From the NCBI GenBank assembly GCA_947493705.1, contig CANLSH010000022.1, forward strand, positions 1 to 56,823: DNA of 56,823 bases. The letters are read 5' to 3'. This document shows, piece by piece, positions 9,716 through 19,126 of this stretch. The translations under genes and the position numbers were made by a program. The notes beneath the pieces are model-generated. The model was not told the origin of the DNA. It made no database searches and was given only the letters and a program-made list of their open reading frames with translations. Source of the stretch: an uncultured Arachnia sp. Lineage in GTDB: Bacteria > Actinomycetota > Actinomycetes > Propionibacteriales > Propionibacteriaceae. Numbering within the stretch: the stretch's first letter is position 1; every line of letters begins with the position of its first letter.

Positions 9716-12292
9716 GTGAATACGGAGAAACTGACAACCAAGAGCCGCGACGCCGTCACCTCGGCGGTCCGGCAAGCACTGACCAATGGAAACCCCAGCG
9801 CTGAGCCGGCGCACCTGCTGCACGCTCTGCTGCTCGTGCCTGACAACACCGTCGCCGCGCTGCTGGAGTCCGTCGACGCTGACCCGGTGGCCATCGACGC
9901 ATCCGCTGTCGCCGCCATCGGCAAGCTTCCCTCAAGTACAGGCAGCAGCGTGACGCAACCCACGCTCTCCGGCGCCTTCGCCCGTGTGCTGGCGGCAGCC
10001 GAGACTTTGGCGGACTCCCTCGGTGACCAGTTCGTCGCCACCGAACATCTGCTGATTGCGCTGGTTGACGTCGATTCAGAGGCCAGCCGTGTGCTCAAGG
10101 CCGCCGGCGTCGATTCCGACGTGCTGACCGCCGCCTTCAATGGCTCTCGCGGCGGCAAGCGTGTCACCTCCGCGGAGAGTGAGGGCGGTGAATCCGCCCT
10201 GGACAAGTACTCCATGGACCTCACCGAGTACGCGCGATCCGGCAAGCTCGATCCCGTGATCGGGCGCGATGCCGAGATCCGTCGCGTCGTGCAGGTCCTG
10301 GCTCGCCGCACCAAGAACAACCCGGTGCTGATCGGTGAGCCCGGTGTGGGCAAGACAGCCGTCGTCGAGGGGCTGGCGCTGCGACTGGTGGAGGGCGATG
10401 TGCCCGATTCCCTGCGCGACCGCCGGCTCGTCTCCCTGGACCTGGCCTCGATGGTGGCTGGCGCGAAGTACCGCGGCGAGTTCGAGGAGCGACTCAAAGC
10501 AGTGCTCCATGAGATTCGCGACGCAGACGGACAGATCATCACGTTCATCGACGAGTTGCACACCGTCGTTGGTGCTGGGGCATCCGGCGAGGGCGCAATG
10601 GACGCGGGCAACATGTTGAAACCCATGTTGGCGCGTGGCGAGCTGCGCATGATCGGCGCGACGACCCTGGATGAATTCCGCGAGCGCATCGAGAAGGATC
10701 CCGCGTTGGAGCGTCGTTTCCAGCAGGTGTTCGTCGGTGAACCGTCGGTGGAGGACACCGTGGCCATCCTACGGGGACTGCGGGAGCGCTATGAGGCACA
10801 CCACAAGGTGCGGATCACGGACTCTGCGCTGGTGGCCGCCGCGTCGCTCTCGAACCGCTACATCACGTCCCGTCAATTGCCCGACAAGGCCATCGACCTG
10901 ATCGACGAGGCTGCATCGAGGCTGCGGATGGAGATCGATTCCTCCCCGGAGGCCATCGACATGCTCCGGCGCGACGTCGACCGCATGACGATGCAGGCCT
11001 TCGCCCTCGAAAAGGAGGATGACGTCGCCTCGAAGGAACGTCTTGCCGTCCTGCAGCAGGAACTGGCCGATGCACAGGAGTCACTTCGGGGCCTGGAGAC
11101 CCGCTGGGAAGCGGAAAAGGCGGGGCTGAACAGGGTGGGCGACATCAAGGAGCAGATCGACCAGCTGCGCATGGAGGCCGACAAGGCCCAGCGCTCCGGT
11201 GACCTCACTCGCGCCTCACAGATCCTCTACGGGGACATCCCCGCCGCCCAACGAGAGTTGACCGAAGCCGAGGAGAACGACAGCACCCCGTCGATGGTCT
11301 CCGAGGAGGTCTCGGAGACCGACATCGCCGAAGTGGTGGCCGCCTGGACGGGCGTCCCCGTCGGACGCATGTTGCAGGGCGAATCGGAGAAGTTGCTGGA
11401 GATGGAGGACCGCATTGCCGCCCGTCTCATCGGGCAGCGAGCCGCTGTCACCACCGTCGCCGATGCCGTGCGTCGTTCCCGGGCCGGCATCTCGGACCCC
11501 AACCGCCCCACCGGCTCTTTCCTGTTCCTGGGCCCGACGGGCGTGGGCAAGACGGAGCTGGCGAAGTCGCTCGCGGACTTCCTCTTCGACGACGAGACCG
11601 CCCTGGTGCGCATTGACATGAGCGAGTACTCGGAGAAGCACTCCGTCGCCCGACTCGTCGGCGCCCCTCCCGGCTACGTCGGATATGAAGAGGGCGGCCA
11701 ACTCACCGAGGCCGTGCGCCGCAGGCCGTACTCCGTGGTGCTGCTGGATGAGGTGGAAAAGGCCCACCCGGACCTGTTCAACATCTTGTTGCAGGTACTC
11801 GACGACGGCCGCCTCACCGACGGTCAGGGCCGCACGGTGGACTTCCGCAACACCATCCTCATCATGACCTCCAACCTGGGATCCCAGTTCATGGCCGATG
11901 GCATGCTGGATCCGGAGGCCACACGCAATGCGGTCATGGCCGCGGTACGGCAGGCTTTCCGCCCTGAGTTCCTCAACAGGCTCGATGACATCGTGCTCTT
12001 CGATGCGCTGACCAAGGAGGAGCTGGGGCAGATCGTGTCCATCCAGCTGGACCGGCTGAACCGACGTCTGGCCCCGCGTCGTATCGACGTGGAGGTGTCC
12101 GAAGCGGCCAAGCAGTGGCTGGGGTCAACCGGATTCGACCCCATCTACGGCGCTCGCCCCCTGCGTCGGCTGGTGCAGACCACCATCGAGGATGCACTGG
12201 CCAAGGGGCTGCTGTCCGGTGAAATCCACGACGGCGGGACAGTGCATTTCGACCTCAAGTCGGATGGCAGCGGCATCGAACTGGCTGTTTGA
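9716..12292 (+). CDS. clpB: ClpB ATP-dependent disaggregase
   Basis: An 858-residue Hsp100 chaperone, normal length. It has an N-terminal Clp-N repeat domain (1-150), AAA+ module 1 with Walker [14 protein letters not shown] and Walker [10 protein letters not shown], a coiled-coil middle domain (about 400-520), AAA+ module 2 with [12 protein letters not shown] and [11 protein letters not shown], and a C-terminal D2-small domain. It extracts polypeptides from aggregates together with DnaK-DnaJ-GrpE, encoded 5 kb downstream. Start GTG 9716 has a strong GGAGGA at 9703-9708. The HAIR site upstream predicts HspR repression and heat induction, in common with the dnaK operon. Confidence 0.97.
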   Translation: MNTEKLTTKSRDAVTSAVRQALTNGNPSAEPAHLLHALLLVPDNTVAALLESVDADPVAIDASAVAAIGKLPSSTGSSVTQPTLSGAFARVLAAAETLADSLGDQFVATEHLLIALVDVDSEASRVLKAAGVDSDVLTAAFNGSRGGKRVTSAESEGGESALDKYSMDLTEYARSGKLDPVIGRDAEIRRVVQVLARRTKNNPVLIGEPGVGKTAVVEGLALRLVEGDVPDSLRDRRLVSLDLASMVAGAKYRGEFEERLKAVLHEIRDADGQIITFIDELHTVVGAGASGEGAMDAGNMLKPMLARGELRMIGATTLDEFRERIEKDPALERRFQQVFVGEPSVEDTVAILRGLRERYEAHHKVRITDSALVAAASLSNRYITSRQLPDKAIDLIDEAASRLRMEIDSSPEAIDMLRRDVDRMTMQAFALEKEDDVASKERLAVLQQELADAQESLRGLETRWEAEKAGLNRVGDIKEQIDQLRMEADKAQRSGDLTRASQILYGDIPAAQRELTEAEENDSTPSMVSEEVSETDIAEVVAAWTGVPVGRMLQGESEKLLEMEDRIAARLIGQRAAVTTVADAVRRSRAGISDPNRPTGSFLFLGPTGVGKTELAKSLADFLFDDETALVRIDMSEYSEKHSVARLVGAPPGYVGYEEGGQLTEAVRRRPYSVVLLDEVEKAHPDLFNILLQVLDDGRLTDGQGRTVDFRNTILIMTSNLGSQFMADGMLDPEATRNAVMAAVRQAFRPEFLNRLDDIVLFDALTKEELGQIVSIQLDRLNRRLAPRRIDVEVSEAAKQWLGSTGFDPIYGARPLRRLVQTTIEDALAKGLLSGEIHDGGTVHFDLKSDGSGIELAV

Positions 12293-12369
12293 GTGGGGGC
12301 TGCGCCGACCAAGCGACCCACCCATGCGTCTGCGACCCTGCACGGACAACGGACACCCCGCCAACACCG

Positions 12370-12397
12370 AGGCCGGCACCCCGACAGGTGCCGGCCT
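12370..12397. terminator. bidirectional hairpin terminator between clpB and the secreted protein gene
   Basis: GGCCGGCACC (12371-12380) pairs perfectly with GGTGCCGGCC (12387-12396) around a 6-base loop, flanked by A and T to give one more pair. It lies between two convergent genes, so it can serve both. The following T tract is weak (TTGT), as usual in high-GC actinobacteria. Confidence 0.75.
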
Positions 12398-12416
12398 TGT
12401 GCGTTGGTGCTGTTGG

Positions 12417-13400
12417 TCAGCAGCCGTCGTAGTAGAACTCGTTCGAGATCGGCCGCGCCACGATCCAGTCGATCACATCAGATTCCTCCAGGCCTCGGGA
12501 GTAATCGTTCCGCTTGTCGAAGAACACCAACTCGTACCCGTCGCGTTGCACGACCGCGGTGGGAACGGTCTCGCCGAGCGGATCCCTCTTGTCCTGCAGT
12601 TGCAACCTGTCGCCGTAGACGGCCTTGATCTCGCCCACCGTCATACCCACGCGTGCACCGTCCACGGTCCTGACCGCGTTCTCGACGATCAGCAGATCCG
12701 TGACTGCGGTTTCGTTGTTGCGGATGTCGATACCACGATTGAGCAGGGACTGGCTCTCCCGAAGGCAACTGTCGCGGGGGTCCCACAGATAGCCGAGCCG
12801 CTGCAGGTCCCGCACGGAAACACCTACCTGAAGCGGGCCCAGACCGGTGACATCAAGCCGTGCCTGGTCAATGATCCAGGCCGGCACCGTCGTCACCGGC
12901 GGGACCGACGACGTGGAGAACAACACGACGTTGTTGAACACCCACTTCTTGGTGTTCACATATGATCCGCCCGAGCGGGCAACAACATTGGCCATCGCGT
13001 AGCTGCGGCACGCACCCCGGCCGGTGGCCGGGGTGTCGCACTCGGTGCGCCACTGGCGACCACCGCTCATCCAGCTCGGATTGTTCCTGCCCAGATTGTT
13101 GCCGGCCCACGATGCTCGAGGCGACGGAAGGTAGGACAGGTTGTTGAAGGTCCATCCTGTCTTCTGCACGTAGCGGCCATTGACGTATCTCACCGTCGTG
13201 GCCCAGATATCAGCGCGGCATCGGACAACGTTGGTGGAGTACTTCTCGCAGGTCGTGTTCCACAACCGGTCATTCGAGATTTGGCCGCCGGGAGTGGTGT
13301 AGACCGACGGGGTGGAGTCGCCGTGAGCGACCAAAACGCCCGAAGCCATCGCGACGATGGCAGCGGCGGAGGCGGCAAACAACTTACGAAAAGCGTGCAT
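12417..13400 (-). CDS. secreted protein with N-terminal Trp/Cys-rich domain and C-terminal conserved domain
   Basis: 327 residues with a Sec signal peptide (hydrophobic AASAAAIVAMASGVLVA, cleavage near AHG-DS). Residues about 30-160 form a Trp/Cys-rich domain with TTCEKYS, VVRCRADIWAT, TGWTFNNLSYLPS, TECDTPATGR and WVFNNVVLF. The same domain closes the GH101 enzyme at 39455-41607. The second half (about 165-327) contains GLGPLQVGVSV and ARVGMTVGEIKAVYGDRL, a repeated small alpha/beta module seen in other actinobacterial exported proteins, of unknown role. ATG 13400 is preferred over ATG 13403 because AGGAGG ends 4 bases before it. No catalytic residues are recognised; a wall- or glycan-binding role is inference. 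Confidence 0.85.
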   Translation of the reverse strand: MHAFRKLFAASAAAIVAMASGVLVAHGDSTPSVYTTPGGQISNDRLWNTTCEKYSTNVVRCRADIWATTVRYVNGRYVQKTGWTFNNLSYLPSPRASWAGNNLGRNNPSWMSGGRQWRTECDTPATGRGACRSYAMANVVARSGGSYVNTKKWVFNNVVLFSTSSVPPVTTVPAWIIDQARLDVTGLGPLQVGVSVRDLQRLGYLWDPRDSCLRESQSLLNRGIDIRNNETAVTDLLIVENAVRTVDGARVGMTVGEIKAVYGDRLQLQDKRDPLGETVPTAVVQRDGYELVFFDKRNDYSRGLEESDVIDWIVARPISNEFYYDGC

Positions 13401-13626
13401 CATTCCTCCTCAGTGAGTTCGTATGATCAGAGTAAGACTCCATCCCTGTATCTGCCATAGAGAGAGCCAACGAGATGACGCAATGTTGGATCTGGGGCTA
13501 CTCATCGCCACCACCCCCTTCGCATCCAATACGATGCCCGGTTGCCACCTTCACACCCGAAGCCACACCCCCTCAGCGGAGAGGGCTAAGGTGGAGGGAC
13601 AAGCGACGCACCCCGAAGGAGTGGAA

Positions 13627-15492
13627 GTGAGCGCAGCCGTTTCACAGTCCCCATCAATCGAAGTGACCGGCCGGGTCCCCCAGCACGCCGGCCTCCTGGA
13701 TTGGGTGGAGGAGGTGGCGGCCCTCACCCAACCATCAGCCATCCACTACTGCGATGGTTCCGCGGCTGAGCGCGATCAGCTGGCAGATCAACTCGTGGCC
13801 TCCGGGACAATCGTCCGGCTCAATGATGCAGCCAAACCCCATTCGTTCTACGCCCGCACTGACCCCGACGACGTTGCTCGCGTCGAGGATTCCACCTTCA
13901 TCTGCTCGGTCGACGAGGATGACTGCGGACCCACCAACAACTGGATGGCGCCGGACCGCATGAAGAGCATCATGAGCAAGCTCTACGACGGCTGTATGCG
14001 GGGACGCACCATGTACGTCATCCCGTTCTGTATGGGCCACGTGGATGCACCCGAGCCGAAGTTCGGCGTCGAGATCACCGATTCCGCCTACGTCGTGTTG
14101 TCCATGCGCATCATGACGCGCATGGATGAGGGTGTGCTGACCGCCATGGAGGCAACCGGGGCGCCCTTCGTTCCGGCGCTGCACTCGGTCGGCATGCCTC
14201 TGAACGACCCGGCCGATGACGTGCCGTGGCCCTGCAACGACGTGAAGTACATCGTCCACTTTCCCGAGGAGCGCATGATCTGGTCCTTCGGCTCCGGCTA
14301 CGGCGGCAACTCGCTGCTGGGGAAAAAGTGTTACTCCCTCCGGATTGCCTCGGTGATGGGCAGGGATGAGGGGTGGCTCGCCGAGCACATGATCATCATG
14401 AAACTCACCTCACCGGAGGGAAAGTCCTACCACATCTGTGCCGCTTTCCCCTCCGCGTGCGGCAAGACAAACCTTGCGATGCTGGATCCCACCATCGAGG
14501 GCTGGTCCGTGGAGCTCATCGGCGACGACATCGCCTGGCTCCGACTCGGACCCGACGGTCGCCTGTACGCGGTGAATCCGGAAACCGGGCTCTTCGGCGT
14601 CGCGCCGGGGACGGGGATGGACACCAATCCCAATGCGATGGCCACGATCGATGCCGGGAACTCTGTGTTCACGAACGTGGCGCTGACCGGCGATGGCGAT
14701 GTCTGGTGGGAAGGCATGACGAAGACCCCTCCGTCGGATCTGACGGACTGGAAGGGACGCCCCTGGACGCTGGAGGGGGGTCCACGAGGTGGCCGCCCGG
14801 GCGAGAAAGCAGCCCATCCCAACAGCCGCTTCTGCACCCCCATCGAGCAGTGCCCCATACTGAGCGACGACTACCACGACCCGATCGGTGTCCCGGTGGA
14901 CGCCATCATCTTCGGTGGCCGGCGCCAGAACACCATCCCGTTGGTTGCCCAGTCCCGCAACTGGAATCACGGCGTGTTCATGGGTGCCACCTGCTCCTCG
15001 GAAACCACGGCGGCGGCGAAGGGCGCCGTGGGTGTGCTGCGTCGCGACCCCATGGCCATGCTCCCCTTCATCGGCTACCACGCGGGCGATTACCTCCAGC
15101 ACTGGATTGACATGGGCACCTCCACCTCCCATGACAAGCTGCCGGAGATCTTCTACGTCAACTGGTTCCGCCGTGACGCGGACGGCAGGTTCATCTGGCC
15201 GGGGTTCGGTGAGAATTCCCGGGTGTTGAAGTGGATCGTGGAGCGCCTGGAGGGAAGAGTGGATGCCATAGACACACCGGCCGGACTGTTGCCGGTGACC
15301 GAAGAGTTGGACGTGACCGGCCTTGAGATCACCGACGACGAGCTCAACGAGGTCATCCGGTTCGTCCCACAGGAGTGGATCGACGAGCTGCCCCGGATCC
15401 GTCGTTGGCTGCGCTCACTGGGCAGCAAGGTTCCACGCGAGGTGCACGATGAGCTCTGGCAGATAGCGATGTCCATGGCGGAACGCCCCTGA
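13627..15492 (+). CDS. pckG: phosphoenolpyruvate carboxykinase (GTP)
   Basis: 621 residues, standard length for the GTP-dependent class. It interconverts oxaloacetate and PEP, linking the TCA cycle with gluconeogenesis, and in propionibacteria-like organisms also with anaplerosis. The GTP-binding P-loop with its reactive Cys is [14 protein letters not shown], and the metal/substrate loop GDDIAWLR and the Arg-rich [12 protein letters not shown] are intact. GTG 13627 was chosen because GAAGGAG at 13615-13621 stands 5 bases before it; the open frame back to 13423 is noncoding in composition. The gene is monocistronic with a strong hairpin downstream. Confidence 0.96.
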   Translation: MSAAVSQSPSIEVTGRVPQHAGLLDWVEEVAALTQPSAIHYCDGSAAERDQLADQLVASGTIVRLNDAAKPHSFYARTDPDDVARVEDSTFICSVDEDDCGPTNNWMAPDRMKSIMSKLYDGCMRGRTMYVIPFCMGHVDAPEPKFGVEITDSAYVVLSMRIMTRMDEGVLTAMEATGAPFVPALHSVGMPLNDPADDVPWPCNDVKYIVHFPEERMIWSFGSGYGGNSLLGKKCYSLRIASVMGRDEGWLAEHMIIMKLTSPEGKSYHICAAFPSACGKTNLAMLDPTIEGWSVELIGDDIAWLRLGPDGRLYAVNPETGLFGVAPGTGMDTNPNAMATIDAGNSVFTNVALTGDGDVWWEGMTKTPPSDLTDWKGRPWTLEGGPRGGRPGEKAAHPNSRFCTPIEQCPILSDDYHDPIGVPVDAIIFGGRRQNTIPLVAQSRNWNHGVFMGATCSSETTAAAKGAVGVLRRDPMAMLPFIGYHAGDYLQHWIDMGTSTSHDKLPEIFYVNWFRRDADGRFIWPGFGENSRVLKWIVERLEGRVDAIDTPAGLLPVTEELDVTGLEITDDELNEVIRFVPQEWIDELPRIRRWLRSLGSKVPREVHDELWQIAMSMAERP

Positions 15493-15532
15493 CCCGATAC
15501 GCAATGTCGGGTCCAACAGGTCCACCACTACT

Positions 15533-15569
15533 GCACGACGCCACCCCAATCGCACGACGCCACCCCAAC
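15533..15569. repeat. two-copy direct repeat downstream of pckG
   Basis: GCACGACGCCACCCCAA occurs at 15533-15549 and again at 15552-15568, a period of 19 bases. It lies between the pckG stop and the hairpin at 15586, with no gene around it. Function unknown. Confidence 0.6.
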
Positions 15570-15585
15570 GTCCTGTGACCACCTC

Positions 15586-15627
15586 CAGTGAAGACCGCCA
15601 CCCATACATCAGTGGCGATCTTCATTG
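15586..15627 (+). terminator. long hairpin downstream of pckG
   Basis: GAAGACCGCCAC (15590-15601) pairs with GTGGCGATCTTC (15612-15623) with a single mismatch, and the stem extends outward through 15586-15589/15624-15627 with one G-U pair. The loop is 10 bases. There is no T tract, so it is a terminator or an mRNA 3'-end stabiliser. Confidence 0.55.
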
Positions 15628-15760
15628 ACGGTGGCGCGCCCCGTTCACCCACGAGCTGATGCCGAGTTTTCCTGAATAGTCCGGCGACGCCAAGTCCAAG
15701 TTTTCCACAGGCTGCGCAGCGGCTCTTGTCTTGCCACCCACCAACAGCTGTGATGAGGTC

Positions 15761-16672
15761 ATGCACAGCCCGGATACTCCACTGATCACTCATGCACAGA
15801 TGGCCTCCAATGGGGTCACCGCCAACGAGATCAGTGCCAAAGTGCGCAGCGGTGAGCTCACGCGCATCCGCCGGGGCGTTTACAGCGTCGTGGATGACGT
15901 CGACGCCCTTGAGGAACACCGCCGCCTGATACGCGCAACGACAGCTGCCGTGCACGAAACGAATATCATCAGCCACCTGTCCGCGGCCGTCATGCATGGC
16001 TTGCCGGTGCAGACGCACTTCCTGAATCGGGTCTGGATGACGCGACGCTCGTCTGGACACGGTCGGGCAACTCGCCTGACCATGGTGCGGAACTCGGCGA
16101 TCGACGCTGATGAGATTGTCGAGGTCGATGGATTGACGGTCACCACGCAAGAGCGAACCGTCGCTGACCTCGCACGTACGCAACCGTTCGAGTGGGGTGT
16201 CATTGCCTGCGACGCCGCCCTGCGAAAAGGCATCTCCGCCGACGACGTGCGAGCTTCGCTCACCAAGCATCCTCGAATGCGCGGCGTGCCTCGCGCCACT
16301 GCCGCTCTGACGTTCGCCAGTCCCCTCAGCGAATCGCCAGCGGAGTCGATGAGCCGGGTGTCCATGTCCCGGGGCGGAATCCCGGAGCCAACGCTTCAAG
16401 GTGAACTCTTCAACGAGGACGGTGAATTCGTGGCACGACCGGATTTCATCTGGCCTGAGGCCCGCCTCGTCGGCGAGGTGGACGGTAAATGGAAATACGG
16501 CCAACTCCTGCGGCCGGGACAGACCCCCGAGACAGCGATCATGGCGGAGAAGAGGCGCGAGGAGATGATCCGACAGCTTGGCTTCTGGATTGTTCGCTGG
16601 GACTGGGACACTGCGTCGAATGCCACCCGCTTGGGGAACCTGCTGCGACGGGCACTCGCCTGGCAGTCCTGA
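15761..16672 (+). CDS. AbiEi-like N-terminal domain protein with DUF559-like endonuclease-fold C terminus
   Basis: 303 residues. The N-terminal winged helix (ITHAQMASNGVTANEISAKVRSG...TRIRRGVYSV) matches the AbiEi antitoxin N-terminal type (often named type IV toxin-antitoxin AbiEi family). The C terminus (ARPDFIWPEARLVGEVDGKWKYG...KRREEMIRQLGFWIVRWDW) looks like the DUF559/Vsr endonuclease-like fold with the D-x(n)-E-x-D core. These proteins are abundant, usually orphan, in actinobacteria. No AbiEii-type toxin gene is adjacent, so a toxin-antitoxin role is not supported. ATG 15761 is preferred; TTG 15731 would add 10 residues. Confidence 0.75.
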   Translation: MHSPDTPLITHAQMASNGVTANEISAKVRSGELTRIRRGVYSVVDDVDALEEHRRLIRATTAAVHETNIISHLSAAVMHGLPVQTHFLNRVWMTRRSSGHGRATRLTMVRNSAIDADEIVEVDGLTVTTQERTVADLARTQPFEWGVIACDAALRKGISADDVRASLTKHPRMRGVPRATAALTFASPLSESPAESMSRVSMSRGGIPEPTLQGELFNEDGEFVARPDFIWPEARLVGEVDGKWKYGQLLRPGQTPETAIMAEKRREEMIRQLGFWIVRWDWDTASNATRLGNLLRRALAWQS

Positions 16673-16706
16673 CTGATCGATGCGACCCTCGCCACTTCAG
16701 ATGAAG

Positions 16707-16732
16707 ATAACCACCGATAGATCGGTGGTTAT
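16707..16732 (+). terminator. rho-independent terminator after the AbiEi-like gene
   Basis: ATAACCACCGAT (16707-16718) is followed almost at once by its perfect complement ATCGGTGGTTAT (16721-16732), then TCTTGTTT. It can be read from both sides and may also end the hspR operon transcript, whose last stop is at 16831. Confidence 0.75.
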
Positions 16733-16830
16733 TCTTGTTTGCGGTGGCCGATCGCCTTACCGGTGGCATCCATGGCCAGCGGTGGCCTTGGTGGAGCGGC
16801 GGCGTCGCGGGCGTCGGAGCTGGGAGGGGG

Positions 16831-17259
16831 TCAGACCTGCTGGTAGGTGATGGCGAGGCGCTCGCGGGTGCGGTAGCGGCCGTGGTGCACGTCGCCGGTG
16901 GACTCTGCCGTGAAGAGGCGCACGGCTTCAGGCGAGTTCTGGATGCGTTGCAGCGTCTCATTCAATCGGTGGATCTGTGCCTGCATCCCGTCGATCTGGG
17001 CTTCCAACTCGATGATCCTGCGGATCCCCTCCAGGTTGATTCCCTCGTCCTGGCTCAGGCGCTGGATGTGACGCAGCTTCGCCACGTCTCGCAGAGAGTA
17101 GCGACGTCCCCGCCCGCGCGCCCGTTTCGGAACGACAAGACCGAGCCGGTCATAGCCGCGCAAAGTCTGTGGGTGCATGTCCGCCAATTGGGAGGCAATC
17201 GAGACGGGAAAGACCGGAGCGCCCTGATCAAACTGCTGCGGAAGGTTGGGCGTCGTCAT
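16831..17259 (-). CDS. hspR: HspR, MerR-family heat-shock repressor
   Basis: 142 residues with a MerR helix-turn-helix (VSIASQLADMHPQTLRGYDRLGLVVPKR) followed by the HspR-typical RGRGRRYSLRDVAKLRHIQ and a coiled-coil dimerisation helix (about 85-120). HspR binds HAIR operators, with DnaK as corepressor in Streptomyces. It is the last gene of the dnaK-grpE-dnaJ-hspR operon; its ATG at 17259 lies one base after the dnaJ stop. HAIR sites upstream of dnaK and of clpB make it the predicted repressor of both. The longer frame to 17343 overlaps dnaJ and is rejected. Confidence 0.95.
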   Translation of the reverse strand: MTTPNLPQQFDQGAPVFPVSIASQLADMHPQTLRGYDRLGLVVPKRARGRGRRYSLRDVAKLRHIQRLSQDEGINLEGIRRIIELEAQIDGMQAQIHRLNETLQRIQNSPEAVRLFTAESTGDVHHGRYRTRERLAITYQQV

Positions 17260-17260
17260 G

Positions 17261-18424
17261 TCAGCTCCCGAACAGCGCAGCGCGCGGGTTGGACTGGCCG
17301 GACTTCTCGGAATACTCAAGCAGGGCGTTGCGCGCGACGTCACTCAGATGTTCCGGTACCTCAATCCTGAGGGTGACCAACAGGTCACCGACGGTGCCGT
17401 CGGACTTGCGCGCCCCTTTGCCCCGGAGCCGCATCGTGCGTCCATTGGGGGTGTTGGCCGGCACACGGAGCTTGACCGGTGATCCTGAAATCGTGGGCAC
17501 CGAGATCTCGGCACCCAGCGTCGCCTCTGCAAACGTCACGGGCACTTCGAGTGTCAGATTGTTCCCGCTCCGGCCGAACAGTTTGTGCGGCTTGACGTGC
17601 ACTGTGACGTACAGATCACCGGGAGCACCGCCGTTCTCACCCGCGGCACCCTTGCCCTTGACCCGGATGCGCTGGCCGTCGTTGACACCTGCAGGAATGC
17701 GCACGTTCATGGTGTTGGTTGATCGTGCCCGGCCAGAGCCCTGGCAGTCGGGACAGGCATCTTCCACCAGCAGCCCCCGTCCCAGACAGTCGCGGCATGG
17801 TTCGCTCATGGCAAAGACACCGCCGGCGGTGGAACTCTGCATGCCGGAACCCTCACACGTGGGACACACCTTAGGCAGCGTGCCAGCCCTGGCGCCGGTG
17901 CCACGGCACGAAGAACAGGGTTGGTCGGAAATGGTGCGCATGGAGACGGTGTCACCGGAGACGGCCTGCTCGAAAGTGATGGTCACCTCACCCTCGATGT
18001 CAGCACCTCGACGGGGGCCCCTCGTCGTCGTGCGACGGGTGGTTCCGGTGTTGCTGAACAGGTTGCCGAAGATGTCGCCGAAACCAGCGCTCGACGTGCC
18101 TGCCCCACCCGCGTTGCGGAAGAGGTCCTCAAAGCCGCCGGGTGTCCCGGAGGGACCGCCACCGGGAGCGCCAAACCTGACACCACTGCCGAACAGCCGA
18201 CGTGCCTCGTCGTATTCCTTGCGCTTGTCCGCGTTGCTCAGAACCGAGTTGGCTTCCGAGGCCTCCTTGAACTTTGCCTCGGCCGCCTTGTTTCCGGGAT
18301 TCTGGTCCGGGTGGTTCTCGCGCGCTATTTTGCGAAATGCCTTGCGGATTTCGTCGGAGCCTGCCTTCTTGGAGACGCCGAGGATCTTGTAGTAGTCCTT
18401 TTCCAGCCAGTCCTTCGTACTCAC
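17261..18424 (-). CDS. dnaJ: DnaJ (Hsp40) co-chaperone
   Basis: 387 residues. J domain (5-70) with the HPD motif in ARENHPDQNPGN, then a Gly/Phe-rich segment, then four CxxCxGxG zinc-binding repeats (CSSCRGTG, CPTCEGSG, CRDCLGRG, CPDCQGSG) at about 170-240, and the C-terminal substrate-binding domains. It stimulates the DnaK ATPase and delivers substrates. Start GTG 18424 is preceded by AAGGAGG. It is the third gene of the operon and is separated from grpE by about 100 bases that hold a strong hairpin. Many actinobacteria have a second DnaJ elsewhere. Confidence 0.97.
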   Translation of the reverse strand: MSTKDWLEKDYYKILGVSKKAGSDEIRKAFRKIARENHPDQNPGNKAAEAKFKEASEANSVLSNADKRKEYDEARRLFGSGVRFGAPGGGPSGTPGGFEDLFRNAGGAGTSSAGFGDIFGNLFSNTGTTRRTTTRGPRRGADIEGEVTITFEQAVSGDTVSMRTISDQPCSSCRGTGARAGTLPKVCPTCEGSGMQSSTAGGVFAMSEPCRDCLGRGLLVEDACPDCQGSGRARSTNTMNVRIPAGVNDGQRIRVKGKGAAGENGGAPGDLYVTVHVKPHKLFGRSGNNLTLEVPVTFAEATLGAEISVPTISGSPVKLRVPANTPNGRTMRLRGKGARKSDGTVGDLLVTLRIEVPEHLSDVARNALLEYSEKSGQSNPRAALFGS

Positions 18425-18477
18425 CCGGTGCCTCCTTCTCGTGGTGCGGGATTGTCTTTCGTGTGATGTGGTTGATC

Positions 18478-18516
18478 CGGATGGCCGCCCCGCGCTGGCC
18501 GCGGGACCGCCATCCG
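18478..18516 (-). promoter_or_regulatory. intercistronic hairpin between grpE and dnaJ
   Basis: CGGATGGC (18478-18485) pairs with GCCATCCG (18509-18516), and inside it CCCGCG (18489-18494) pairs with CGCGGG (18500-18505) around a 5-base loop. There is no T tract on the minus strand. It lies within the operon, so it may attenuate or act as an RNA-processing or stability element that sets grpE:dnaJ ratios. Confidence 0.6.
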
Positions 18517-18526
18517 AATCAGTGTG

Positions 18527-19126
18527 TCAGGCCTTGGGATTCGCGACGCCGACACGCGCCGGTCGGATGATCCGATCACCCAGCGCATAACCCTGCTGCA
18601 TGACCTGGGAGACAGTGCTGACCTCCACCTCGGTCCCCTCCAGCGGGATCTCCATCAGTGCGTCGTGACGGTTCGGATCGAACGTGTCACCCACTGCCCC
18701 GAAGGAGGTCAAACCGTGCTTGGCGGCCAGCTTCTCGAGTTCGTCGGCAACCATCTTGAAACCGCTGCCGAGGTCGTCGTGTTCCCGGGCCAGCGAGATG
18801 CTGTCCAGCACTGGCATGAGATCGGTCACTACCGACTCGATGCCTGCTCGCCTCGACAGCATCCGATCCCGATCAACCCGCCTCTTGTAGTTGACGTACT
18901 CGGCTTGCAGCCTCTGCAGGTCTGTGGTCCGCTCCGCTGCAAGCGATGCCCAGTCAACTGCGGACTCGGCGAATGCCTCATCCACAGCGTCGCCCACAGA
19001 ACTTTCGTGGGCTGCCTGCTCACCTTCTGGCTGCTCACTTGGCGGGGACTGCTGCTCACCAACACCCTCGGGTGAGGGCGGCATCTGAGCGCCCTCACCC
19101 TGGATGTTGTCGTCGGCTTCACTCAC
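18527..19126 (-). CDS. grpE: GrpE nucleotide exchange factor
   Basis: 199 residues: an acidic, disordered N terminus (1-70), a long dimerisation helix ([31 protein letters not shown]) and a C-terminal beta domain ending with [25 protein letters not shown], the GrpE signature. It releases ADP from DnaK. The GTG start at 19126 overlaps the dnaK stop as GTGA, implying translational coupling. Confidence 0.96.
   Translation of the reverse strand: MSEADDNIQGEGAQMPPSPEGVGEQQSPPSEQPEGEQAAHESSVGDAVDEAFAESAVDWASLAAERTTDLQRLQAEYVNYKRRVDRDRMLSRRAGIESVVTDLMPVLDSISLAREHDDLGSGFKMVADELEKLAAKHGLTSFGAVGDTFDPNRHDALMEIPLEGTEVEVSTVSQVMQQGYALGDRIIRPARVGVANPKA

Noticed and set aside
15761..16672. A functional type IV toxin-antitoxin or defence island
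   Set aside because: The N-terminal AbiEi-like fold is present, but no nucleotidyltransferase toxin or other defence gene is adjacent.
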